From positions 573,384,284 through 573,448,283 of the forward strand of contig NC_057863.1 in assembly GCF_019393635.1 (NCBI RefSeq): a DNA stretch of 64,000 nucleotides. The letters run 5' to 3'. Both the position numbers and the translations under genes were made by a program. Numbering within the stretch: position 1 is the first letter of the stretch; each line of letters begins with the position of its first letter. The notes under the pieces are model-generated. The model was given only the letters and a program-made list of their open reading frames with translations, was not told the origin of the DNA and searched no databases. The stretch is from Dromiciops gliroides (lineage: Eukaryota; Chordata; Mammalia; Microbiotheria; Microbiotheriidae). Below are positions 33,671 to 45,600 of the stretch, piece by piece.

Positions 33671-36600
33671 GTGAGGGGCGGGCGGGCGGCTCCGAGAGGC
33701 CCGGGCGGGCGGCGGGCCGGGGCTTTGCCTGCGGCTCGTCCCGGGGGTCTGCACTGCCGTGCTCACCTAGCTGCCTCGGTGGGAAGTGCTCGGGAAGCCC
33801 TGCCCTGCCCCCCCCCTCCCCCTAGCGGAGGAGCGGAGGGGAGGTACCGCCCCGTCCCGAGGTTTCTGGTGATTCCAAGACCCGCGCCCCCTGCGCGCCC
33901 CCGGAGTCCCCGGCGGCCCAGCCTGGTTCCGGGTCCTCTGCATCCTGGCTGCCGCTCTTCCGGCTCCAAGCCCCAGCTCCCCTGACCTTCCCCCTGCATG
34001 GCCCGTGCGGCCGCCGCTCCCCCCCCCCTTCTTTCTTCCTATTCTTCTTTCCCTGCCTCTCTTCCCCCCTCCTTCCTTTCTCTTTTCCCTTCCCTTTCTT
34101 TCTTGTTTCCCTTCCTTCCTTTTCTCCCCCCTCCTTTCTTCCTTCCTCTTCTTCCTTCGACTTCTTTCTTGTTTCCCCTCCTTCCTTTTCTCCCTCCCCT
34201 TCTGTCTTCCTTTCTTCTCTCTCCTCCCTTCTCTTTTCTTCCTCCTGCACCTCCTTCTTTTCCTATCCCCTCCTTAATTCTCTTTCCTTTTCTCTCTCCC
34301 CCCTTTCCTCCTTTCCCGTTCTTTCCCCTCTTCCCTTCTTTCTTTTCCCCCCTTCCTTTCCTTCCTTCTTTCCACCTCCCCCCCCCTCCCGTCTTATTTA
34401 CCTCCCTCCCTTCTCCTTCCTTCCAACTCCTCCCATTTTTGCATCTTCTCCACTGGCTCTCCTCTCCAGTTCCCTCTGACTAGAGCAGAGAAGTGGAGAT
34501 GAGGCTTGAGTGCCAAAGATGTGGTCAGTCATTTCCTTAAGGAGAACACACTTGAGTCTCTGGCTGCTGGTCCTTCCTGTTGCCTCTGGTTAATTACACT
34601 TGGGTTAACACACCTTAATATTTATGATTCTTGTGCCTCATCAGCCAAAGCTAGTTTCCTTACCTCTCCCCTTCCTCCTTTTGTTGGAACAAATCGGGTC
34701 CTTTAAACTTTTAAGTGCCTACTATGCCCAAGATAAAAAGATTTTTTTTAAAGGGTTCCCAATTCCAAGGAGTTCGTAATCTAGTGAAGGAGGAGGAGAG
34801 AAAAGTGCAGCATGTGCAAAAATATACAAGGTAGAATGTTATATGATTGTTTCAAGAAGGTGAGGGAAACGGCTTAATGAGTTTTTTCTGCTCTTTGAAT
34901 ACTTGGAAACATTCATTGGCCCCTGTACCCCACTGCACTTAGAATATTCCCCTAGGGGCTGGTTCTATACTAAAGCAGGTGGTTTTTTAGTGTAGTGTTC
35001 TGTTTTCAGCCTCCACTGATTATTGGTGCTTCCCCTCTACCTGGTGCTGCCATTCTTTTAAAATGTCAGTAATAATGGTGACATCATTTCATATACAGTA
35101 ATTACATAGTAAGCCTATCCCTGTCTGCTTTTTGTTCTTATGAATGAGCAAAGAGTCATTATGGAGTCACCTGACCCAATGATTATTTAAAGTTGAGTTT
35201 ATGGGGGGCAGCTAGGTGGAGTGAATAGAGCACTGTCCCTGGATTCAGGAGGACCTGAGTTCAAATCCGGCCTCAGACACTTAACACTAGCTGTATGACC
35301 CTGGGCACGTCACTTAACCCCAATTGCCTCACTTCAAAACAAACAAACAAAAAGTTGAGTTTATGATGGACTCAATGGATTGTGACTTATCCCTGGGACT
35401 ATGTTTTTTATTTTAAAAAATTTAAATTTTATTTTTTAATAGTATTCTATTTTTTCCAATTACATGTAAAGACAAATTTTAACATTGATTTAAAATTTTT
35501 GAGTTCTAAATTTCACCAGCCCTCGCATCCCACCTCCCTAAAATGGTAAGCAATTTGATACAAGTTATGTGCAAACATGTGTTGTGAAAGAAGAAACAGA
35601 CCAAAAGGGGGGAAAAACATAAAAAAATAAAGTGAAAGTAGTATGCTTCAATCTGCATTCAGACTCCATTAGTTCTCTGCATGTGAATAGCCTTTTTTCT
35701 TTATTAATCCTTTGGAATTGTCTTGAACTATTGTATTGCTGACAATAACTAAGTCATTCATAGTCAATCATCATACAGTGTTGCTATTACTGTGTACAAC
35801 ATTCTTCTGGTTCTGCTCACTTCACTTTGCATCAGTTTGTGTAAGTATAAAGACTGAAATCCACTTGCTCATCATTTCTTATAGCACAGTAGTATTCCAT
35901 TACATTCATATACCACAAAATATTCAACCATTCCTTAGTTGACAGGCATCTGCTCAATTTCTAGTTCTTTGCCACCACAAAAAAGAGCTACTATAAATAT
36001 TTTTGTACAAGTAGGTCCTTTCCCTTCTTTTTTGATCTCTTTGATATACAGACCTAGTAGTGGTATTGTTGGAACAAGGTATCACAGTTTGATTGTTCTT
36101 TGGGCATAGTTCCAAATTGCTCTCCAGAATGGTAGGATCGATTCACAATTTCACCAACAGTTCATTAGTGCTGGGACTATATTTTTTAAAGCAGAAAAAA
36201 AAAAGATTATTTGAAAAATTACTGTAAATCAATCATAAAATATCTACCTAGCTCAATGAAAGAGTGATGATTCACTTATATATTGTACTTTAAGATGTAT
36301 ACATCTCTTTCCTTATGAGTCTTATACCTTGCTAGTGACACTGGCTTCCTGGCTGATCAACAAAGAAGACACTCCCAACTCTCTGTTCTTGGCATTTTCT
36401 CTGGTTGTCCCCTATGCCTGGAACATTCTCCCATCTTATCTCCACCTACTGCCTTTCCTGGCTTCCTTTAAGTCTCAACTAATCCTATCTTCAACAGGAA
36501 GCCTTTCACAACCCTTCTTAATTCCAATGCCTTACTTCTGTTAATTATTTCCTATTTATCCTCTACATAGTTTTCATGTTTACTTGTTGTTTTCTCCATT

Positions 36601-39600
36601 AGACTCTGATCTCCTTGAAGGCAGGTACTGTCTTTTTTTTTTTTTTTTTGGTGGGGCAATGAGGGTTAAGTGACTTGCCCAGGGTCACACAGCTAGTATG
36701 TGTCAAGTGTCTGAGGCTGAATTTGAAGGTACTGTCTTTTAGCACTTTTTGTATCTCCAGTCCTTAGCACAGCACTTGGCACTTGGAAAGAGCTTAATAA
36801 ATGTTTATTGACTGACAGGTATAGGTAGTATAGTATCCCCATTTTACGGAAAGGAAAATGAGGCTGAGAAAGATTAAGTGACTAGTCTGTAGTCATATAG
36901 CTTGTCAATATCAGAACCAAAATTTAAACCTGGGTTTCTCATTTGAAATCTCATGCTCTTTACACCATAGCAGCAGTTTCCATAAAGGAAGGGGAAGGAA
37001 CAAGCATTTATAAAATGCTTTTTATGTATAAGATGTTTTTCAAATATCTTATCTGATCCTCACAACAACCCTGTAAAGTAGGTGCTATCATTATTATTTC
37101 CATTTTACAGTTGAGGAAACTGAGGCAAACAGAGGTTAGATAATTTCCTGAGGTTCACAAAGCTAGTAAGTGTCTGAGACCAGATTTGAACTTAGGTTCT
37201 TCCTGACTCCAGGCCCATTCATTGCTCTTGCCACCATGCTGCTTCATGTTCATTAGAAAATGACCTTTTAAATAGTTTTGCTACTCTTTTAAAGTCTACA
37301 TTTTTATCATGGCCTCATAGATAGAAAGTCAAGAATAAATGAGTTCAAGTACGGCTTCTGACACTTGCTGACTATTCAGATTCTTGTCACTGTATTTCAG
37401 GGAAGTCTCTAACTGCAAATTATAGACAAGTTGCTCTCTGTGTTGGTGGGGGGGAGTTTCATTTGAGTGAAATCCTTAACATAAATTTTTGTTTTCTTAA
37501 CATAAATTTTAGCATATTGCCATGGCATAAAAAATCTGAGCATGAACTGTAGAGAACCAGAAGCTTAGTTAGTTATATATTCTCAAAATTATCCTGAAAT
37601 AAAGCCTAGGTAAAGTATTTGAACATTAAAATAAAGGAGTCTGGACAAACAAGGATTCAAACTTTCTGGAGGAAAACAATCTAAAATACGGGATAAATAG
37701 GAAATGATTAAGAAAGCACTCTCATTGAGAAGAGTTGGAAACAGCTTCCTGTAGTAGATGGCATTTTAGTTGGGTCTTTAAGGAAGCCAGGGTAGGCTAG
37801 AGGTAGAGATGAGACATGGGGGATAGCCAGAGAAAATGCCTGGAGCCTAGAGATGGAGCATCTTGGTTTGGTTTGGGTTTGGTTTTTTGGAAGTGTAACG
37901 ATTGGAATGACGCCACCTGCTGGAGACTAACTGTAGAAGAGTTTCGCCCATGAAAGGAAGGTCTTTGAGGGCAAGACCAGGGGTCTTTTCTTTGGCGTCA
38001 GGAAGTGACTCGCACTAGTGGGAGGAGGGAGGAAGAGACTGGCGCTCACTCTTGCGCTCTTTCCGGAGGACTCTGGTGGAGAAGGGAGCTAGAAATGTGC
38101 TCTCCCTTTAATAGATAGGAATCTAGGCCTTTCTCTCTCTCTTTATCAAATTCTTATTCCCCTTAATAAATGCTTAAAAGTCTAACTCTTGCTAAAGCTT
38201 ATAATTTATTGGCGACCACTCATTAGATGTTTTAGACAGACTAGCTAGAATTTTAGCCCTTAACAGAAGTAATAAATATGTTTATCCCTCCTTCCCTCCC
38301 TCCCCTCCCCTCTCCCTGAGGTGGTAAGCAATCAGATGTAGGTTACACATGTATGATTATGGAGCATCTTGTTAATGGATCAGCCAGGAGGAAATGTATA
38401 AAAGGCTATTAGCAAGTTTATAGTTATCTGGAAAACATTTTGCTTCCACCATTTTCATTTGTCAGAGTCCTTCCACCCACAAGGAGAGACTCCCTTTTAT
38501 CAATGATCTCCAAATGACCGTTTCTCAATCTTCATCTTTCTTGAGCTTTCTGCCGCCTTTGACCCTTGATCACCTTTCTCCCTCATACTCTCGGCTGTCT
38601 AGATTTTCATGACTGCTCTCCTCTGCCTGGTTCTCTTCTTACCTGTTTGCCACTTCTCAGTCCCCTTTCCTGGTCCGTCATCGTGTCACACCCACTAATT
38701 GTGGGTGACCCTCAAGACTTTGTCCTGGGCCCTTTCTTCTTTATTTCTCTGTGTTATTTCACTTTGAGATGCCATCAGATCCCAGGGGTCAGTTGTCATC
38801 TCTATGCACATAGTTTCCAGATCTCTGTCTAGAGACCTAGTCTCTTTCTTGACTTCTAGCCCTTATATTACTAGCTGCCTTTGGGATAGTACAAAGTGCA
38901 TGTCTCATGTACATGTCAAAATCAGCATGTCCAAAGTAATTCATTATCCTCCTCCCTCTCCCGCCCAATCTTCCCTTCTTCCATACTTCCCTATTGCTGT
39001 TGGGAGCCTTAGCATCCCTCCCAGTCACCCAGGCCTGCAACTGCAGGGTCATTCTTGCTCTTCCTTACTCCTTACTCTTCCACACTCCATATATTCAATC
39101 CATTGCCAAATTCTGTCATTCCTTTCTCCATAAAATCTCATGTCTACGTCCCCTTTCTTCACTTACACAGCCACAACATTATTTCAAGCCCTTCTTTATC
39201 ACTTCTCCCCTGAACTATTGCTATCGCCTTCTAAGTGGTCACCCTGCCTCAAGTCTCTTCCTATTCTAATCCATCCTCCATGTAGTAGAGAACTTTATAT
39301 TTGACACAAGAGGTAATAGGGAGTCACTGGAGTTTATTGAGTAGGAGAGTAACATGGGCCTATGTCCAGTTTAGGAAAATCACTTTGGCAGCTACATGGA
39401 GGATGGATTTTCCTAAACTGGACATAGGCCCATGTTACTCTCCTACTCAATAAACTCCAGTGACTCCCTATTACCTCTTGTGTCAAATATAAAGTTCTCT
39501 ACTTGACATGTAAAGCTTATAGGTTACCTCCCCCTTTAGAATGTGAACAGGGACTACTTTTTCCTTTGTTTCTATCCTCATTGCTTATTAGCACAATGCC

Positions 39601-42600
39601 TAGCAAACAGTAAGGGTTTAATAAATGTGTATGGAATTGAATTATGAACTTTTCTCCAAAGCCTGTTCCTTTTCACTTTACCATTTCCCTCAGTGGCACC
39701 ATTAGTTACCTAGTTTTCCATGTTTTAATCCTTTCTATTTTCTTTGACTCTTCCTTGTGACTCACTTCTTACCACTTTTAAAGTTCTGTTAGTCTTGCCT
39801 CTGTGATATTTCTCACATCCCTCCCCTCCTATACTCCCACAGTCACCACCACCTCAGTTCATACTCTCATCGTCACGAGTCTCAACTATTTTAGTCTATT
39901 GCTGGACTACTACTGTTATAATGCCTTTGCAGTACTTCTTGCAGACTTTGCTTTCTTGGTTCTAATCTGGCCTTCACAGTGCTGCCAAACTAATTTTCCT
40001 TATATTTAGGTCTGGGGCAGTTCATTGTGCTCTTCAAAAATCTGCCATAGCTTCTTCTTACTTGTTGAATAATGTTCATAGTTATTTAACTGGCACTTGA
40101 GTTTCCCCAGACTGGTACCATCCTCCTTCCTAATCATCTCATTCTTCTCTCCTCCATGTACTCTGTGATCCAGTCAAACCAGATTACTCAGTCTAACTAG
40201 ACTACTCCATATCCTCCATACAGAATCAGTATTTTCCTGCCTCCTATGCACATTCTATTCTTTTTATTTTAAACGCCTCTTCTCTTCCCCCATTTGTCTT
40301 ACTTGCTGTTGAGCATGTAACAGCATGTGAATCAACAGCACGTAAGCATGTTATTTGAATTACTTTTTAAAACGTTTTTATTGAATTTTGTTTTTGTTTG
40401 TTTGGGGGTTTTTTGACACTACAATCACTTTCTATGAAGGGACTTTCCAGTAGTATCTTCCTTTGTTTAAAGAGAAAAAACCCCAAAATTGTCTGATACA
40501 GGAATGGTGACTAACAGGAGAGTTTGTGTCTGTATATATGTATAGACATTTTTGTCTTTTTAAAAATCTTACTCCGTGGCTGTTAGTGCTTCCTATGCAG
40601 AACTTGTGCTAAAGCACTTACAGTATAGTAATAAAGCATAGTATTAATTCACTTTAATACAGAAATGGATAGCCATGGTCAAAAGTCTGTGGTAGGCACC
40701 CATGGTAAATTTTGGGGAGAACCTGGATAAGTGTTGTAGTTGTACAGGATGGGCAGGCATAGAAGGAGAGAACTCCAGAATTGATGAGATGACAGATCCA
40801 ATTGAGTATTTGAGTATATTTGGGGGTAATTAGGTAGAAGAGAATTTTGAGAATTTTGAATGTCATCAGTGAATATCATGTTTCTCTCTAGATAAAATTT
40901 GATGCTGGAGTCCTCCTTCTCAGTACACATAGACTAATCTGGAGAGATCAGAAAAAATCATGTAAGTTACATTTTTTTGCATGTGCTCATATGTGACTTA
41001 CCTGCCTGAAATTTTTTTTTCCCCAGTAGTTAAAGTATATAGAGATATATTACTATTTATTCATCTTTAACCTGTTGGGATCATATCTCATGTGGCATTC
41101 CTAAGGGAGTTGGATTAGAGAGAGGCAGATGCAGAATTTTGTTGCCTGCTCTTACTTCCTTTCATTCAACCCCAGAAGAGTCTGAACTAATTGAATCTTT
41201 TGGAGAAACTCGGAAGAATGATGGAAACCCTGCAATTTCTCCTAACTTGTTATAACCCTCTTTGGGAACTGCATTGCCTCTTACCATACATGTGATGAGA
41301 ATGAGATAGAGAAAATCAGACCTTTCTTATAATAACCTTGAGGGATTGTCAACTGCATTCCTTCCCCCTACTGTAGGGACACCTACTAGTCTTAGAATTA
41401 GAATGTCCCTTGAGTTTGAGGTCTAATTCTAGGCCCGGTATAGAGGACGTGCTGAAACAATAGCTGTAGATTGATTGACACTTAACTGATGACAGAGACC
41501 AAGTCACTTATCTTCTCTGGCCCTCTGTTCCTTCATTTGTAAAACAATAATAATAGGGTAATTATGAGGAATATACTTAGTAAGCCTTAAAGTACTACAT
41601 AAATTTGAGTTAACCCAACAAGATATTAAATTTTCCTATTTTTAAAGACTTTTGGACAAGGTGAGTCTGAGTTTTGTTTATGTACTACCTTAATTCTGAG
41701 GAGTTGAAAACGCTCCATGGACATTAGGCCCAGTCTTCCTTGTAAGATAAGCTCTTTTGTGGGAATATTACCAAGAATATGATCTTTTAAAGGCCTCTGA
41801 TGCTATATAATGCTCTGGAATAGAAACAGGTGAGCAAGTACGATTTATGGTTATGGACTTTAAAAATTCTAATATTTTTTCAAACGGCCTTTGCATTCTT
41901 TTGGCAGAGAATGGTTTACCAATATCAATTAACCTTAGAGTAGTCTGTGAAGAACTTTGGGAAGCAGGGCTCTTCTATTCAAAGTCAGGATGGTAAGGGT
42001 ACTTGAAGCCAGGCCACTTGAAAAGTCCACGCCATTTAAAAGAACCTGTTACGATTACCCTGAGGAAGAGAAGACCTAAGGTGGAATTTAAACAAGGGGG
42101 ACAAATAGGTTGAAGTTAAAAGAGGCAAATTTTGGTTCTTGAGAGGAAAAAAATTCCTAATAATTAGAGTTGTTCTAAAGTTTAGAAGGCTGCTTTGGAG
42201 AGTAGGGAGTTTTCTATCAGTCATTCAATCAACAGGTTTTATTAAATATCAGGCACTGATTACAGGAGGCACTGGGGAGATGGATCCAAAGAATTACACT
42301 TACTCCCAAGGAGCTTGCAATCTCCCAGGCAGATAGCAATAACAGAAATAAATGTAAAAATAAACAGAAATAAATACCGACTAGTCAACCCAAGGTAGTT
42401 TGAGAGGGAAGGTCCTAGTGCTTGGAAAGATCAGGAAAGGCTTCATAGAGAAGACAGTGTTTGAGCTGCTCCTTGAAGGAAAAGAGATTCTGTGAGGCAG
42501 TGGTGAGGAGCACATTCCAGGCACAGGGAATGACCAGCGAAGACCAGAGAAGGGAGATGGAGAAGCCTCTATGAGGGACAGGGACAGAAATAAGGGTCCT

Positions 42601-45600
42601 TTTGGCTGGACTGCACAATTTAAGCAGGGAGACAGTTCTGAGGAAGGCTAGAAAGATAGGTGGAAGCCAAGTCGTGTAGGGCTTTCAAAACTAAATGGAG
42701 GAGTTTCTGTTTTATGCTAGAGGCAATAGGTAGCATGACATGTTGAGTTTAAAATATTTATGCTGCTGCATAAATGCTTATTGGACACTGAGTACTGAAA
42801 GCTGTAAAGCAAAGCACCCAGATGAATCTCACACTTATATTTTGTATTGATTGTACTGTAGGAATGTTGCATTGCTATTCCTCTTTCCCAAATTGTATTC
42901 ATTGAAGAGCAAGCAGCTGGTATCGGAAAAAGGTAAGATTTTACATGATCCTGTTTGTTGAATATGTTTTTATTAAGCTTCTGGAGTGCAAATCCAGCTT
43001 CACACGCCTCTATCTGCCTCAGTTTCCTTATTTGTAAAATGGAGATTATAATAGCTCCTGTCTTCCAAGGGTTGTTTTTTTTTTTTTTTTTGGTGGGGCA
43101 ATGAGGGTTAAGTGACTTGTCCAGGGTCACACAGCTAGTAAGTGTCAAGCGTCTGAGGCCAGATTTGAACTCAGGTTCTCCTGAGTCCAAGGCTAGTGCT
43201 TTATCCACTGTTCTACCTAGCTGCTCCCAAATATTATTTATGTGTTTTTGGGGTTTTTTTGGTGAGGCAGTTGGGGTTAAGTGACTTGTCTAGGGTCACA
43301 CAGCTAGTAAGTGTTAAGTGTCTGAGGCCCGATTTGAACTCAGGTCTTCCTGACTCCAGGGCCAGTGCTCTATCCACTGCGCCACCTAGCTGCCCCTCTT
43401 CCAAGGTATTGTGAGGCTCAAATGAGATATGTGTAAAGTGCTTTGCAGACCTTAAAGCACTATGTAAATGCTATCCATTATTATCAATAGTATTATCATT
43501 ATTTTATTATTGTTATAGCATTTTGGTCCTATATAAATTAGCTACCTGACATTGTTCAGGGGGTCTTGAATATGCTGTTTCTCTATGCTTACCTTCTTTT
43601 CTTTTTTTTTTCTTTTTTTTTTGTGGGACAATGAGGGTTAAGTGACTTGCCCAGGGTCACACAGCTAGTAAGTGTCAAGTGTCTGAGACCAGATTTGAAC
43701 TCAGGTCCTCCTGAATCCAGGGCTAGTGCTTTATCCACTGTGCCACCTAGCTGCCCAACTATGCTTACCTTCTTGACATGAGATAATGTCTTAAAGTATC
43801 TTAAAGCATATATATGAGCTGTAAAAGAACAGAAGGAAAAATGATAAACCTAAATGTTTTCTCTTGTAGCTGATTCTAATGTTTACCTCTCAACTTCATT
43901 GGTTCAGATAACTTCAGATGACCCAATAATAATACCCAGTAATAATAAGTTTAGATTCTGGTTTTGAAAGCATGAGATTGAGAGACACCCTAATTTCCCA
44001 GTTTTTCAGTCTACTCATTTCCCATGACCTCCTTAACTCCATTCCACCTCAGCTAAATGAAGAGCTGGTCATATCCTTGTCTTGCACACAAGTATTCACT
44101 CCACTTACATGTTCGTGAACTTTAAAATTTCATTATTAGATCATAATCTTTTATCATTCTTTCTTTCTTTCTCTTGGCCTTACAGCCCTTAACTCTGTTC
44201 TTTGTCATCATTGGGACCTCTGTTCCCTTCATTCCTGTTCACATTCTGCAGAATGAAGCTGGAGGAAATCATGAAACTGCTAACTGGATCCACTGCCAAT
44301 TTATGTTAGGTATTTTGGGTCCTCACTGTGGCAAGCAGCCTTTTATACCTCTGTAATGGAGTAACTCTCCCACTCGCTACAGTGGCTTCTCCAGACCTGT
44401 TCATCCCTCCTTAAACCTCATGTAGCTCCCTGTTCCTTCTCCCCTTTAAACTCCCTTGCCAAGCCTCACTCCCAGGAGCCTTTGCAAAGGAATCAAGTAC
44501 TCCTGGTGCCTCTGAACACGGAGCCACGCGGGCCACTTATGTGTTTGTCCATCTTTGGTTGTGCTGAGAAGCTTCCCGGTCCTGACGTTGGCTTTGTTCA
44601 TGACCCTTTTCCCTCTTGCCTTTCTGAGTGGTTCTTAGGTCAGAGAAATCACCGATTGTAGTTTGGTTTCTCTGTGGATTTCTTGATCACTTCCATCTGG
44701 TATGACAGTAGTACGACATATAGGGCAGCTGGGTACTTTGTCTCCTGTATTGGCCGCCATCTTGGCTAGAAGCCTTGCATCAATCCATGAGAAAGATTAA
44801 GTTTTAAAATAATTATAGACGTTGGACCTTTACCTTTCTATTATTCCTCCTGAGCACTTCTATCCTCATTTAATGATTGTACATGTTACAAGGAAATCCA
44901 AACCATGTAACATATACTTTTCTCTTTACTGTCAAATTATTGTTAAGTGCGAAGTGTCTGAAGCCAGATTTGAACTCAGGTACTCCTGAATCCAGGGCCG
45001 GTGCTTTTTCCATTGCGCTACCTAGCTTCCCCTGCAACATAGGGTTTTAAAAGTCGCAGTCTGCTTTGCATATGTTATCTTGTTTGATCCTTATGATAAC
45101 TATGTGAGGTCATTGGTACAAATGGCATATTTCCATTTTACAGATGAGAAAACCAAAGATTGTAGAGTTTAAATAAATTGCCCAGGATCATATAGTTTCT
45201 GAGTGCCAGAATATTTTACATAATATTTTTTGACACCGCTAAAATTTTTGATACTACAAGTAGGCTCACAGTGTGATATTAACTCAATAAATTCATTTGC
45301 TTGGTATTATTCAAATAGCTTTATGGGCAATTGTGTAGATGGGATCTGATCTAGTTATCATTTCCAATAGAGAACCAGTTGCACAATTGGCCTGTTTTTA
45401 ATCAACTGCTCTTTTGTTTTTTGTTTTTGTTTTTGTAGGCCAATGAGGGTTAAGTGACTTGCCCTGGGTCACACAGCTAGTTAAGTGTCAAGTGTCTGAG
45501 GCTGGATTTGAACTCAGGCCCTCCTTAATCCAAGGCCAGTGCTTTATCCATTGCGCCACCTAGCTGCCCCCTCAACTGCTCTTTTAAGAAAGGATTATAC

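Larger units (their letters stand above)
33340..33990 (+). promoter_or_regulatory. VPS36: VPS36 CpG-island promoter and 5' exon region
   Basis: Abrupt GC/CpG-rich block starting just downstream of an L1 tail and covering 5' UTR, exon 1 and the start of intron 1. It contains GC-box-like GGGGCGGGG reverse motifs (CCCCGCCCC at 33402) and no evident TATA box. Confidence 0.8.
42990..43500 (+). repeat. MIR split by two SINEs
   Basis: Sense MIR to 43070 (TGCCTCAGTTTCCTTATTTG) continues at 43407 (TATTGTGAGGCTCAAATGAG). The SINE pair between is bounded by TCTTCCAAGG at 43061-43070 and 43397-43406. Confidence 0.8.

Noticed and set aside
33294-33985. Overlapping plus and minus open frames of 111-136 codons around VPS36 exon 1
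   Set aside because: CpG-island open frames; only the frame from 33575 to 33670 matches a known protein.
33998-34483. 161-codon Pro/Leu/Phe/Ser-rich frame and a 142-codon Glu/Lys/Arg-rich frame on the other strand
   Set aside because: Both are translations of the polypyrimidine tract; no stop codons can form in pure C/T sequence in these frames.
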